Shown here: positions 32,353-41,640 of the stretch, in pieces | Layout of the letters: every line of letters starts with the position of its first letter | Position numbering within the stretch: position 1 is the first letter of the stretch | Source of the DNA: Pseudomonadota bacterium | Lineage (GTDB): Bacteria > Pseudomonadota > Gammaproteobacteria > Pseudomonadales > Moraxellaceae | Reading direction: 5' to 3' | Length of the DNA: 52,052 nucleotides | Assembly (NCBI GenBank): GCA_021851865.1 | Contig: JAJZBU010000018.1 | Location: 1 to 52,052, forward strand | Program-made: the position numbers and the translations under genes | The notes under the pieces: model-generated | The model's database searches: none | The model's input: the letters and a program-made list of their open reading frames with translations, nothing else | What the model was told of the DNA's origin: nothing

Positions 32353-32366
32353 CCTGGAAGAAGACG

Positions 32367-33074
32367 ATGCCGCACCGTTCACTCGAAGCGATCTTCGCCA
32401 ATAATCAGCGTTGGGCTGAGGCGATCAAGTCAGAACAGCCGGATTTTTTCAAAACTCTGGCAGAACAGCAGTCACCCGATTTTCTCTGGATAGGTTGCGC
32501 CGATTCGCGGGTTCCTGCCAATGAGATCATGGGCTTGCTGCCGGGCGAAGTCTTTGTTCATCGCAATGTCGCCAACGTCGTCGTCCACACCGACTTCAAC
32601 TGTTTGTCCGTCATTCAGTATGCCGTCGATGTTCTCAAAGTCCGCCATATCATCGTCACCGGCCACTATGGTTGTGGCGGGGTGCGCGCGGCTCTGGAAA
32701 ATCGCAGCATGGGGCTGATCGACAACTGGCTGCGTCATATCAAGGATGTCTACATCCATCACCAGCGTCTCTTCGACCATTTGGACACCGAAGAAGCTTG
32801 TGATCTGCTCTGCGAGCTCAATGTCTGCGACCAGGTCGCACACGTTTGCCATACCACCATCGTGCAGGACGCATGGAAGCGGGGCCAGCACCTCACCGTG
32901 CATGGACTGGTCTATAGCCTGGAAGATGGCATCCTGCACGATCTTGCAGTGAATGTCAGCGGCATGGCCGAAATATCGACCATTTATCGCATGTACAGCG
33001 ATCAGGACATGCTCGATCGCCTTCCCTCCCACCGGCGGCGTCAGCTGCGTGATTCACCCGATACGTTGAGATAG
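32367..33074 (+). CDS. can: Beta-class carbonic anhydrase
   Basis: This 235-residue zinc enzyme interconverts CO2 and bicarbonate. The zinc ligands and dyad are plain: Cys44-Ala-Asp46-Ser-Arg48 in [11 protein letters not shown], and His100/Cys103 in [16 protein letters not shown] follows at about 65-72, as in the E. coli Can type. Ribosome site GGAAG before ATG 32367. It lies downstream of mdh, perhaps supplying bicarbonate for carboxylations. Its 3' end overlaps the convergent chemoreceptor remnant by 34 bp. Confidence 0.94.
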   Translation: MPHRSLEAIFANNQRWAEAIKSEQPDFFKTLAEQQSPDFLWIGCADSRVPANEIMGLLPGEVFVHRNVANVVVHTDFNCLSVIQYAVDVLKVRHIIVTGHYGCGGVRAALENRSMGLIDNWLRHIKDVYIHHQRLFDHLDTEEACDLLCELNVCDQVAHVCHTTIVQDAWKRGQHLTVHGLVYSLEDGILHDLAVNVSGMAEISTIYRMYSDQDMLDRLPSHRRRQLRDSPDTLR

Positions 33075-33550
33075 TCTTTGACCGCCGTGCGGATATCGTC
33101 GGCTGCTTGCAGGAGCGTCACGGCCTCGCCGTGGACGAGCGCTTCCGCCTGACTCAATGCGTCAGACCCAGCCATTCGATCAATCTCGCCACTGAGTTGC
33201 TGGCCCGCTTTTGTCTGCTTCTGAATCGTCTGCGACAGTTTGTGCATTTCATCGACAATGCTGGCATGGCTGCTGCGCACGCCATCCATACTCTGGCGCG
33301 AGGATGCAGCCGCCTGCTGAACTTTTGCAACAGCTTGGACGATTTGATCATGACGACCTAAAACACGACCTATACCGGACGTGATCGAACTCGTCATCGC
33401 CTGGATATGTCGCGTCGATTCTGTCGTCTTGCCCGCCAAGCTCCGAACCTCATCGGCGACGACGGCAAAGCCACGCCCATGTTCACCTGCACGCGCAGCT
33501 TCGATGGCGGCATTGAGCGCCAGAAGATTGGTCTGATCGCCAAGACCGCA
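33041..33550 (-). pseudogene. 3' remnant of a methyl-accepting chemotaxis protein
   Basis: The reading frame starts inside the highly conserved signalling hairpin: [20 protein letters not shown] followed by [20 protein letters not shown], which binds CheW/CheA, then about 110 residues of descending coiled coil. Everything before DQTN (ligand, HAMP and ascending helix) is missing, and the Ile-Ala that normally precede it are replaced by Gly-Leu-Gly. The break at about 33545 adjoins the stop codon of the TetR-like gene. The first in-frame ATG (33580) lies inside that other gene. This is therefore a truncated, probably non-functional receptor. Confidence 0.8.
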
Positions 33551-33564
33551 GCCGCCTAAGCACA

Positions 33565-34278
33565 TTATTTGATGGACCATGATTTACCCTGAAGCACTTG
33601 CTCCCCTCCCATCCACAAGACGCTCATACCCGCAGCGATCACCTGCTGGCGAGGCACATGCGGGTGTTCGTACCACCACAGAGCCAGACCCTTCAGACCG
33701 GTTCTGACGATCCACAACATCATTTCAATTGACGTAAAATCCGCGGTGACATTCTGCATCAAGCTGGTTTGCTGCAGCAACATAGGCAACATGATCGACC
33801 AGCTTTTCAATTCCGCTTGGCGATAAAGCGTCCGTGCCGAGGTGTCGCTCGTAAAATCACGAAACAACATCTGGCAAGCCTCTGGATGCGACTCGACATG
33901 GGCAAATAATGCGTCGAGAAAGGCCGCCATACGCATTTGCAGCGTGCCGGTACCCAGCAAGGCATCATGCCAACTCGCTCTCAGTTCCGTGAAGTGCAGG
34001 TCCAGTAGACACTCATACAGAGCCAGCTTCGAGGCGAAGTGATCATAAACAACCGGGACCGACACTCCTATACGCCGCGCGATCTCATCCATGGACGCGC
34101 CATCGTAGCCTTGCTCGGCGAAGATGGCGGTCGCCGCACGGATAATTGTTTCCCGGCGTGCCGCGGCACTCATCCTGCGGCGCACGAGCTTTGCCCCCTC
34201 GCTGCCCGTGACAGTGCTCGGGGCTCCACCTCTAGCGTTTTTTCTGCTATCTGAAGTTGACAAGTTAACGACCGCCAA
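33565..34278 (-). CDS. TetR family transcriptional regulator of the accessory island
   Basis: A regulator of up to 237 residues with [23 protein letters not shown]. The core TetR domain starts at [20 protein letters not shown]. The C-terminal domain ([20 protein letters not shown]) resembles the C-terminal part of TetR proteins annotated with fatty-acid or xenobiotic operons, but no effector can be named. The start is unclear: TTG 34278 gives a long unstructured N-terminus, ATG 34173 gives the family length (202 aa), and neither has a good ribosome site. It is divergent from the amidase gene and likely controls it. Confidence 0.82.
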   Translation of the reverse strand: MAVVNLSTSDSRKNARGGAPSTVTGSEGAKLVRRRMSAAARRETIIRAATAIFAEQGYDGASMDEIARRIGVSVPVVYDHFASKLALYECLLDLHFTELRASWHDALLGTGTLQMRMAAFLDALFAHVESHPEACQMLFRDFTSDTSARTLYRQAELKSWSIMLPMLLQQTSLMQNVTADFTSIEMMLWIVRTGLKGLALWWYEHPHVPRQQVIAAGMSVLWMGGEQVLQGKSWSIK

Positions 34279-34287
34279 GTAATTTAA

Positions 34288-34308
34288 GCTAGTTATCGTT
34301 AGGTTAGC
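34288..34308. promoter_or_regulatory. Possible operator between tetR and amidase
   Basis: GCTAGTTATCGTTAGGTTAGC has outer GCTA/TAGC inverted ends and internal TAGTTA / TAGGTTA direct half-sites, in the AT-rich 107-bp divergent spacer. It is a candidate for TetR binding by position only. Confidence 0.25.
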
Positions 34309-34385
34309 ATCCTTTCGCCCCCTTGTACAGACAGGTGCGAATGCTCAATTTGCTGAGCCCACCGTAGAGACAGCTGGAGTGGACC

Positions 34386-35899
34386 ATGAAGACTACAGCG
34401 GCATACCGAAGCGCCAGCGAGCTGGTGGCCGGACTGGCCAGCGGCGAATTGAGCAGCCGCGATCTGCTGGAAGAGTACGTGGCGCGGATACAGCGTCACA
34501 ACCCAAGGCTGAACGCCGTCGTGGCGCAGGATCTGGCGCGGGCTCGCCAAGCCGCCGATAAGGCGGATGCGCAGGTGCGCCGCGGCGACCCGCTGGGTGC
34601 CCTGCACGGTCTGCCCCTGACCATCAAGGACACCTATGCGGTACCCGGCATGCCCTGCACCGCCGGCAATCCGCAGCTGCGTACCCACCGACCGACGCAG
34701 CCGGCCGTTGCGGTGCGCCGTCTGCAGGAAGCTGGCGCCATTGTCTTTGCTAAAACTAATGTGCCCTGCATGGCCTCAGACATCCAGAGCTACAACGCCA
34801 TCTACGGTACGACCCGCAATCCTTGGAACACGGCCTTGACGCCGGGTGGTTCCTCCGGAGGTGCGGCGGTTGCCCTCGCCGCCGGTTTCACACCACTGGA
34901 ACTGGGCAGCGATATCGGCGGATCGATCCGCATTCCTGCACATTTCTGCGGCGTGTATGGGCACAAGGCCAGCTACGGCATCATCCCTACGCGCGGTCAT
35001 ATTCCCGGACGACCCGGCCAGCTGGGCGAGCGCCCCTTAAGCGTGGCTGGGCCTATGGCCCGCTACGCGACCGACCTGCAACTCATGCTGGAGGTGCTGG
35101 CTACTGCCGGGCCTGCAATGCTGCCGGGTTGGCAGCTCAATCCGCCAGCGCCTCACCCGGAAACCCTACAGAAATTTCGCGTGCTGTTCTGGACAGACGA
35201 CAGTAGCTGCCCCATCGACAGTCGCATGACCGCCGTTTACACAGAGTTGATGGCCCGCCTGAAGGCCGCCGGTGTCGAGCTTGTGAAGAGCTCGCCCAAG
35301 GGCGTATCGCTTGACTCGTTGTTTGCCTGCTACGCCATCCAACTCAGTGCCAACAAAATGGCCGGGGCAGCGCTGGCCCAGCGCTGGTTCATGGGCATGA
35401 GCGCGCCTATATTGCAAGGTATGTGCAAATACCTGGATCTGCCCCGCCACGCCGACAAGTTCTACAAGGGCGCCGCCTTGAGCTACGCCGAATGGCTGGT
35501 GGTTTACGAGGCTGGCCTGCAGCTGCGCGAGGCATTTGTTAATAATTTCGAGCGCTACGACGTGATTCTTACTCCGCCGACTCTGACCACCGCCTTCCCT
35601 CACGATCAATCTCACTTTATGAGTTTGCGCCGGATTCGCGTTGATAGCCGCTATCGCCACTATACCGACATGTTCATGTGGATTGCTCCGGCCACGCTCA
35701 TGGGTCTACCGGCCCCAGTGCCCCTGTTGGCTTGACCTCGGATGGGCTGCCCGTGAATGTCCAGATTATAGGTGCGCCATATGCGGACAAAACCACGATC
35801 CGCTTTGCTGAGTTCTTGGCGGAAATGACGGGCGGGTTTCATGTACCGCCACTGAACGAAGGGGCTGCGCGTGCAACGCCCAGCCCAGCAGTGTCTTAG
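34386..35899 (+). pseudogene. Amidase-signature family enzyme, frameshifted near the 3' end
   Basis: The amidase signature is intact: Lys81 in PLTIKDTYAVPG, cis-Ser156 in TPGGSSGGAAVAL and nucleophile Ser180 in LGSDIGGSIRIPAHFCG. The frame terminates early at 35735 after LMGLPAPVPLLA. The proper continuation, APVGLTSDGLPVNVQIIGAP through FAEFLAEMTGGF, is found in the +2 frame to 35899. A single lost base near 35721 (the sequence fits GTGGCC reduced to GTGCC) explains this. The truncated product (449 aa) lacks the last strand and helix, so activity is doubtful unless this is a sequencing error. Substrate unknown. It is divergent from a TetR gene. Confidence 0.82.
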
Positions 35900-36009
35900 G
35901 AAGACGTTGAAATTTTGCATACCCGAGAAGCAAGCGAGCGAAATAGCCTAAGCAAAAGATGCCGCTGCACACTGAAGCGCCATCATAAACCGCCGTCGCC
36001 ACACCTTTT

Positions 36010-36029
36010 TATGCGCACCAATGCGCATA
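36010..36029. promoter_or_regulatory. Perfect inverted repeat upstream of the hydrolase gene
   Basis: TATGCGC (36010-36016), ACCAAT, GCGCATA (36023-36029): 7+6+7, 41 bp before the hydrolase start codon. Candidate operator or mRNA hairpin. The remaining 35900-36069 interval holds no gene. Confidence 0.4.
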
Positions 36030-36069
36030 GCGCAAAGCGACCGTTTTAGATCTTAAAAGGAGGAATTCC

Positions 36070-37002
36070 ATGTCGCAACAGCTCAAGCCCTTCGCGCAAA
36101 TGCACTTTACCGCGGTGCCTGACGTTCCGCGCCTGCCTCACCCTTATTTTCGCGCGGAACAGCGCCAGGTGATGATGCACAGCGCACACTTCGGCGCCGT
36201 AAAGATGCACGTCAGCGTCTACGGTGATGGCCCACCCTTGCTGCTCCTGCACGGGCTCATGACGGCCAGCTATTCCTTTCGCTATGTCATGGAGTCGCTA
36301 GGTCGGCACTACACGCTATACATCCCCGATTTGATCGGTGGTGGCCGCTCCGACAAGCCCAACACCTCCTACGGTCCCGACGACTTGGCGCGCTCCGTCG
36401 GTGAATTGTTGCACGAACTCGGAATATGGGGCGCACCTGCCATCGGCAACTCCATGGGCGGCTACCTGCTGATGCGCCTAGCTTTGCTGGAGCCAAGCGC
36501 TATAAAACGGCTGGTGAATCTGCACAGCCCCGGCCTGCCGACGGCACGCATGCACGCGCTATCGCTCGTGTCATCCATCCCATCCGCCTTCGAAGCCATG
36601 GTCGGCGCCTTGGTGCGCCTTAATCCTGAGCGCTGGGTACACACCAACGTGCACTACTATGACGAGACCCTGAAATCGCGCGAGGAGCAGCGCGAATACG
36701 CTGGCGCACTGACCTCGCCAAACGGCGTGCTGGGGCTGGCGCGTCACCTCTCCGACACGCTGTCGGTGCGCCAGATGCGCCGCTTTGAGGAGACGCTCAA
36801 GGGCCTGGACCACTTCCCTGTCCCCCTGTTGCTGGTTTACGCGAAACAGGACAAGATGGTGCCGCCCATCGTTGGCGAGCGCTTGGCGAAGCTCATTCCT
36901 GATGCGCGTATTGAATGGTTGGAAAAAGCATCGCATTTTGCTCATGTCGATGCGCCGCAGGCTTTTCTGGAGGTGGCGATGCCCTTCCTCGCAGCAGGGT
37001 GA
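36070..37002 (+). CDS. Alpha/beta-fold hydrolase
   Basis: The 310-residue hydrolase shows an oxyanion loop LLLLHGLMTAS (57-67), nucleophile elbow GNSMGG with Ser128, a YAKQDKMVPP strand with the likely acid residue, and the catalytic His in KASHFAHVDAP (about 286-295). The strong ribosome site AAAGGAGG lies 7 nt upstream. Substrates in this fold range from esters and haloalkanes to C-C bonds in aromatic-ring cleavage products, so none is assigned. It follows the amidase on the same strand and may have arrived together with it and the TetR gene. Confidence 0.87.
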   Translation: MSQQLKPFAQMHFTAVPDVPRLPHPYFRAEQRQVMMHSAHFGAVKMHVSVYGDGPPLLLLHGLMTASYSFRYVMESLGRHYTLYIPDLIGGGRSDKPNTSYGPDDLARSVGELLHELGIWGAPAIGNSMGGYLLMRLALLEPSAIKRLVNLHSPGLPTARMHALSLVSSIPSAFEAMVGALVRLNPERWVHTNVHYYDETLKSREEQREYAGALTSPNGVLGLARHLSDTLSVRQMRRFEETLKGLDHFPVPLLLVYAKQDKMVPPIVGERLAKLIPDARIEWLEKASHFAHVDAPQAFLEVAMPFLAAG

Positions 37003-37149
37003 CATTGCGGATAGCGCAAGACCTTGCCGGAGACCGCTGATCTGAACCTGCAGATACGGAACGACTTGCCGACAGGGATCGTCGTGCAGTAAAAGACAGC
37101 AGCCGGCATGACCTGCATGTCGATCACTCCCTGAATCAGTGAGAGCTCC

Positions 37150-38424
37150 ATGTCCAACACAGCACCCCGCAATGTCGTCCGCATACTCTTCGCCAGCCTG
37201 ATCGGCACCAGCATCGAGTTCTTCGATTTTTACATCTACGCCACCGCCGCCGTGCTGGTCTTTCCGCGTCTGTTTTTTCCGAGCTCGGATGCCAATGCCG
37301 CGACCCTGCAATCGCTGGCGACCTTCGCCATCGCCTTTTTTGCCCGCCCTATCGGTTCGGCCGTCTTCGGACATCTCGGGGATCGCATCGGGCGCAAGGC
37401 GACCCTCGTCGCCGCTCTGTTGACCATGGGGCTGTCGACGGTGACGATAGGCTTGTTGCCCGGCTATGCCAGCATCGGCGTCTGGGCGCCCCTGCTCCTC
37501 GCCCTCTGTCGTTTTGGCCAAGGCTTCGGCCTCGGCGGCGAATGGGGTGGCGCCGTCTTGCTGGCGACAGAAAATGCGCCGCAGGGGCAACGCGCCTGGT
37601 ACGGCATGTTCCCGCAACTGGGGGCACCCATCGGCTTCATCGCTTCCTCGGCCACCTTTCTTGCCCTGAGCAAGATCCTCGGCAATGACGCTTTCGTCGC
37701 CTATGGCTGGCGCATTCCCTTCATCGCCAGCAGCCTGCTCGTCCTCCTCGGCCTCTATGTGCGACTGCAACTGCAGGAGACCCCGGTCTTCGCGCAGATC
37801 ATCGCGGCGCAGCAACGCTTGCGCTTCCCCCTGTTGAGCGTACTGCAGCAGCATCACCGCCGCATCCTCCTCGGCACCCTGCTGGCCTTGCCCTCTTTCG
37901 CGCTCTTTTATCTGATGACCGTCTTCGCCCTCTCCTGGGGCACCAGTCATCTCGGCTTTGGACGCAGCGATTTTCTACGCCTGCAGATGCTGAGCGTCGT
38001 CTTCTTCGCCCTGACCATTCCCTTGTCGGCTTATGGCGCAGAGCGTTTCGGACGACGGACGACGATGATCGGCATCAGTCTGGCCATCGTCGCTTATGGT
38101 CTGGTCATGGGGCATCTGTTCGCCCACCATGCCGCGCTCGCTCTGATCCTCGGCTTCGCCCTCATGGGCATGACCTACGGCCCGGTCGGCACCCTCCTCA
38201 GCGAACTCTTCCCGACGCATGTGCGCTATACCGGCGCATCGCTGGCCTTCAACCTCGCCGGCATCTTCGGCGCTTCTCTGGCGCCCTATTTGGCGACGTG
38301 GCTGGCCTTGCATCACGGCCTAGGTGCCGTCGGCGCTTACCTCGCCTTCGCCGCCATCCTCTCCCTGCTCGCCTGTCTCGGTCTCAAGGAGACGCGCGAC
38401 CAGCGACTGACGCTGGAATCATGA
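37150..38424 (+). CDS. MHS-family (metabolite:H+ symporter) MFS transporter
   Basis: This is a 424-residue carrier with 12 membrane helices. The MHS pattern is clear: ASLIGTSIEFFDFYIYATAA in helix 1, the GHLGDRIGRKATL loop between helices 2 and 3, GFGLGGEWGGAVLL in helix 4/5, and GAERFGRRTT between helices 8 and 9. The family includes ProP, KgtP and ShiA, which take up osmolytes, 2-oxoglutarate or shikimate; no substrate is assigned. Start ATG 37150 with GAGAG upstream. The 147 nt before it contain a minus-strand open stretch that may be a remnant gene. Confidence 0.88.
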   Translation: MSNTAPRNVVRILFASLIGTSIEFFDFYIYATAAVLVFPRLFFPSSDANAATLQSLATFAIAFFARPIGSAVFGHLGDRIGRKATLVAALLTMGLSTVTIGLLPGYASIGVWAPLLLALCRFGQGFGLGGEWGGAVLLATENAPQGQRAWYGMFPQLGAPIGFIASSATFLALSKILGNDAFVAYGWRIPFIASSLLVLLGLYVRLQLQETPVFAQIIAAQQRLRFPLLSVLQQHHRRILLGTLLALPSFALFYLMTVFALSWGTSHLGFGRSDFLRLQMLSVVFFALTIPLSAYGAERFGRRTTMIGISLAIVAYGLVMGHLFAHHAALALILGFALMGMTYGPVGTLLSELFPTHVRYTGASLAFNLAGIFGASLAPYLATWLALHHGLGAVGAYLAFAAILSLLACLGLKETRDQRLTLES

Positions 38425-38441
38425 TTCGCCAGCACTCCATA

Positions 38442-38470
38442 TCGAAATTTATGATTTATTCCTGTATGAT
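38442..38470 (+). promoter_or_regulatory. Candidate promoter of the RND operon
   Basis: TCGAAA (38442-38447), 17 nt, TATGAT (38465-38470), ending 35 bp before the permease ATG, in an AT-rich patch. Confidence 0.35.
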
Positions 38471-38505
38471 CTCCCGTTCGATGCGACTTCGCTGCGGAGC
38501 TTCTT

Positions 38506-41500
38506 ATGTGGATCGTGCAACTGGCGCTACGACGACCCTACACCTTCATCGTCATGGCGCTGGTCATCCTGCTGACCGGCGTTTACGCCCTGCTCACCAC
38601 CGCCACCGACATCTTTCCGACGATCCGTATTCCGGTCGTGGCGGTGGTCTGGAACTACAATGGTCTGCCGCCGCAGGATATGGCCGACCGAGTCGTCTCC
38701 TTCAGCGAGCGCGTCGCCACCACCACGGTCAATGACATCGAGCACGTCGAGTCCAACTCGCTCAATGGCATCGCCGTGGTCAAGTACTACTTCCAGCCGC
38801 GGGTCAACGAAGACCTAGCGGTGGCACAGATCACCTCGATCTCGCAGACCCTGCTGCGGCAGATGCCGCCCGGGACTTTCCCTCCTTTTATCCTCGCCTA
38901 CAACGCTTCGAGCGTCCCCGTCCTGCAGTTGGCGCTGGCCAGTGCCAGCCTGTCGCAGGCGCAGCTCTTCGACCTCGGCAACAACTTTTTGCGTCCGCCG
39001 CTGAGCACCATCGCCGGGGTCTCGCTGCCCTGGCCTTACGGCGGAACGCAGCGCCAGGTGCAAGTCGATCTCGATCCCGACAAATTACGCACCTTGGGTC
39101 TTTCGGCGGCTGACGTCAGTCAAGCCATCGTCAATCAGGATCAGATCATTCCCGCCGGCACGGAAAAGATCGACGATCTGCAGTACTTCATCGAGCTCAA
39201 CGCCAGCCCCGTCGGTATCGATGAACTCAATCGTCTGCCGATCAAGTATGCGCACGGCGTACTCATCCGCCTCGCTGACGTCGCCCATGTCCGCGATGGC
39301 TTCCCGCCACAGACCAACATCGTGCGCATGAATGGCCATCGTGCCGTGCTGATGAGTGTGCTCAAGACCGGTTCGGCTTCGACCCTCAACGTCGTCGACC
39401 GTATCCGCGCCATGCTGCCGCAGCTGCGCAAGGACATGCCCCCCGCCTTGCAGATCACCCCGCTCGGCGATCAGTCCGTCTTTGTGCGCGCCGCCATCCA
39501 CGGCGTGGTGCGCGAAGGCGTGATCGCCGCTCTGCTCACCGCGGCCATGATCCTGCTCTTTCTTGGCAGCTGGCGCAGCACCTTGATCATCGCCCTGTCG
39601 ATCCCGCTGTCGGTGCTCGCCTCCATCGTCTGCCTCAGCTTGCTCGGCGAGACCATCAACATCATGACCCTGGGTGGCCTGGCACTGGCGGTGGGCATCC
39701 TGGTCGATGACGCCACCGTCGCCATCGAGAACATCAACTGGCATCTCGAGCAGGGCAAACCGGTGCATGACGCCATCCTCGATGGCGCGCACCAGATCGC
39801 CGTCCCCGCCCTGGTCTCGACCCTGTGCATCTGCATCGTCTTCGTGCCCATGTTCCTGCTCGGCGGCGTCGCCCGTTTCCTTTTCGTGCCCATGGCCGAG
39901 GCGGTGATCTTCGCCATGCTCGCCTCTTATCTGCTGTCGCGTACGCTGGTGCCGACGCTGGCGCAGTACTGGCTGCGACCACACCAGGAAGAGATCGCCA
40001 CGACGCGCGGCTGGCTGCAGCGCTACCAGCTCGCCTTCGAACACGGTTTCGATCGTCTGCGCGCGCGCTACCAGCGCGCCTTGCAACGCGCTTTGCAGGC
40101 GCGGCGCCGGGCTTTGACGCTCTTTACCCTGCTCATGCTGAGCAGTCTGCTCCTGTTGCCAAGCCTCGGCAGCGATTTCTTCCCCGCCGTCGATACCGGA
40201 CAGATCAAGCTGCATCTGCGCGCCCGCACCGGCCTGCGCATCGAACAGACCGCCGAGCTCTGCGACGAGGTCGAGGCGGCGGTGAAGAAGGTGATCCCGG
40301 CCGACCAGATCGACAGCCTCATCGACAATATCGGCCTGCCTTACAGCGGCATCAATCTGTCCTACAGCACTTCGGCGCCGATCGGCCCTGGTGACGCCGA
40401 CATCATGATCTCTTTGCGTCCCGGACATGCGCCGACCGCCGACTATATCGCGGCTCTGCGCCAACAGCTGCCGACCCGCTTCCCAGACACCGAGTTCAGC
40501 TTTTTACCTGCCGACATCGTCAGCCAGATCCTCAACTTCGGGCTGCCAGCACCCATCGACCTGCAGATCGCCGGCTTCAAGGTCGAAGCCGACCGTCAAT
40601 ATGCTGATCGTCTGCTGGCGGCGCTGAAAAAAGTGCCGGGACTGGTCGATCTGCGTATCCAGCAGCGTTATGACTACCCGGAGATCAAGATCAAGGTCGA
40701 TCGCGATCGCGCCTTGAGCCTGGGGCTGACCGAAAATGACGTAGCGCAGAGCCTGCTCATCACTTTGTCCGGGAGCATGCAGACGCAGCCGGTGTTCTGG
40801 CTCGACCCGAAAACCCATGTCCAGTATCTGCTGACGACGCAGGCGCCGGAGTATCGCATGCAGACCCTCAACGATCTGCAGGCGATGCCGGTGACTGGAC
40901 GCACCGCCCAACCGATGCAATTGCTCGCCAACCTCGCCAGCTTCGAGCGCGCTAGCGGACCTGCCGTGGTCAGCCACTACAACGTCAAACCCGTCTTCGA
41001 CATCTACGGCTCGACCTGGCAGCGCGACCTCGGCAGCGTCGCGCATGACGTCGACGCCGTCGTCCGTTCTCTCCCCCCCTTGCCGCAGGGCAGCAGCCTC
41101 AGCCAGCATGGCCAGGTGCTGACCATGCACGCCGCCTTCCATGACCTCACATGGGGCATCCTCGCCGCCATCGTCCTCGTCTATCTGCTCATCGTCGTCA
41201 ACTTCCAGTCGTGGCTCGATCCTTTGATCATCATCAGCGCTTTGCCGGCGGCCCTGGCCGGCATCATCTGGATGCTCTTCATCACCGGCACGACGATGAG
41301 CGTGCCGGCGCTGACCGGGACCTTGATGTGCATCGGTGTGGCGACGGCGAACAGCATCCTGGTGGTCAGTTTTGCGCGCGAACGCCTGCTTGCCGGTGAC
41401 GATGCGCCGACCGCCGCTCTGCACGCCGGAACGACGCGTCTGCGTCCAGTTCTGATGACCGCCCTGGCGATGATCATCGGCATGTTGCCCATGGCCTTAG

Positions 41501-41640
41501 GCCTAGGTGAGGGCGGTGAACAGAATGCGCCGCTTGGACGCGCCGTCATCGGTGGCCTCATTCTGGCGACCATCGCCACCTTGAGTTTTGTGCCCATCGT
41601 CTTCGCTTCTCTCCATAGTCGCTCCAGGAGTGCCTCATGA
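38506..41640 (+). CDS. RND efflux transporter permease
   Basis: The 1044-residue inner-membrane proton antiporter has 12 helices, two large periplasmic loops and the RND repeat plan. The helix-4 Asp pair is Asp401-Asp402 in LAVGILVDDATVAIEN. In helix 10 the Lys of AcrB (GLSAKN) is replaced by Ala948 (GVATANSILVVSF), a variation found in some non-AcrB RND groups. It is therefore not a classic AcrB drug pump; substrate unknown. It heads an operon in which adaptor and outer-membrane factor follow, each overlapping by 4 nt. GGAG 8 nt before ATG 38506. No local regulator. Confidence 0.93.
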   Translation: MWIVQLALRRPYTFIVMALVILLTGVYALLTTATDIFPTIRIPVVAVVWNYNGLPPQDMADRVVSFSERVATTTVNDIEHVESNSLNGIAVVKYYFQPRVNEDLAVAQITSISQTLLRQMPPGTFPPFILAYNASSVPVLQLALASASLSQAQLFDLGNNFLRPPLSTIAGVSLPWPYGGTQRQVQVDLDPDKLRTLGLSAADVSQAIVNQDQIIPAGTEKIDDLQYFIELNASPVGIDELNRLPIKYAHGVLIRLADVAHVRDGFPPQTNIVRMNGHRAVLMSVLKTGSASTLNVVDRIRAMLPQLRKDMPPALQITPLGDQSVFVRAAIHGVVREGVIAALLTAAMILLFLGSWRSTLIIALSIPLSVLASIVCLSLLGETINIMTLGGLALAVGILVDDATVAIENINWHLEQGKPVHDAILDGAHQIAVPALVSTLCICIVFVPMFLLGGVARFLFVPMAEAVIFAMLASYLLSRTLVPTLAQYWLRPHQEEIATTRGWLQRYQLAFEHGFDRLRARYQRALQRALQARRRALTLFTLLMLSSLLLLPSLGSDFFPAVDTGQIKLHLRARTGLRIEQTAELCDEVEAAVKKVIPADQIDSLIDNIGLPYSGINLSYSTSAPIGPGDADIMISLRPGHAPTADYIAALRQQLPTRFPDTEFSFLPADIVSQILNFGLPAPIDLQIAGFKVEADRQYADRLLAALKKVPGLVDLRIQQRYDYPEIKIKVDRDRALSLGLTENDVAQSLLITLSGSMQTQPVFWLDPKTHVQYLLTTQAPEYRMQTLNDLQAMPVTGRTAQPMQLLANLASFERASGPAVVSHYNVKPVFDIYGSTWQRDLGSVAHDVDAVVRSLPPLPQGSSLSQHGQVLTMHAAFHDLTWGILAAIVLVYLLIVVNFQSWLDPLIIISALPAALAGIIWMLFITGTTMSVPALTGTLMCIGVATANSILVVSFARERLLAGDDAPTAALHAGTTRLRPVLMTALAMIIGMLPMALGLGEGGEQNAPLGRAVIGGLILATIATLSFVPIVFASLHSRSRSAS

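Noticed and set aside
33541-37023. CAAGACC at both ends of the accessory block as a target-site duplication
   Set aside because: Seven bases in GC-rich DNA over 3.5 kb is expected by chance, and no inverted ends accompany it.
37020-37140. Minus-strand coding-like stretch (MQVMPAAVFYCTTIPVGKSF) before the MHS transporter
   Set aside because: It has a plausible ribosome site but runs into noise after about 40 residues; could be a gene remnant, but there is too little to name it.
36571-37950. 459-codon minus-strand open frame across the hydrolase and MHS transporter
   Set aside because: It spans two well-supported genes and the gap between, and reads as Gln/Glu/Arg-rich noise.
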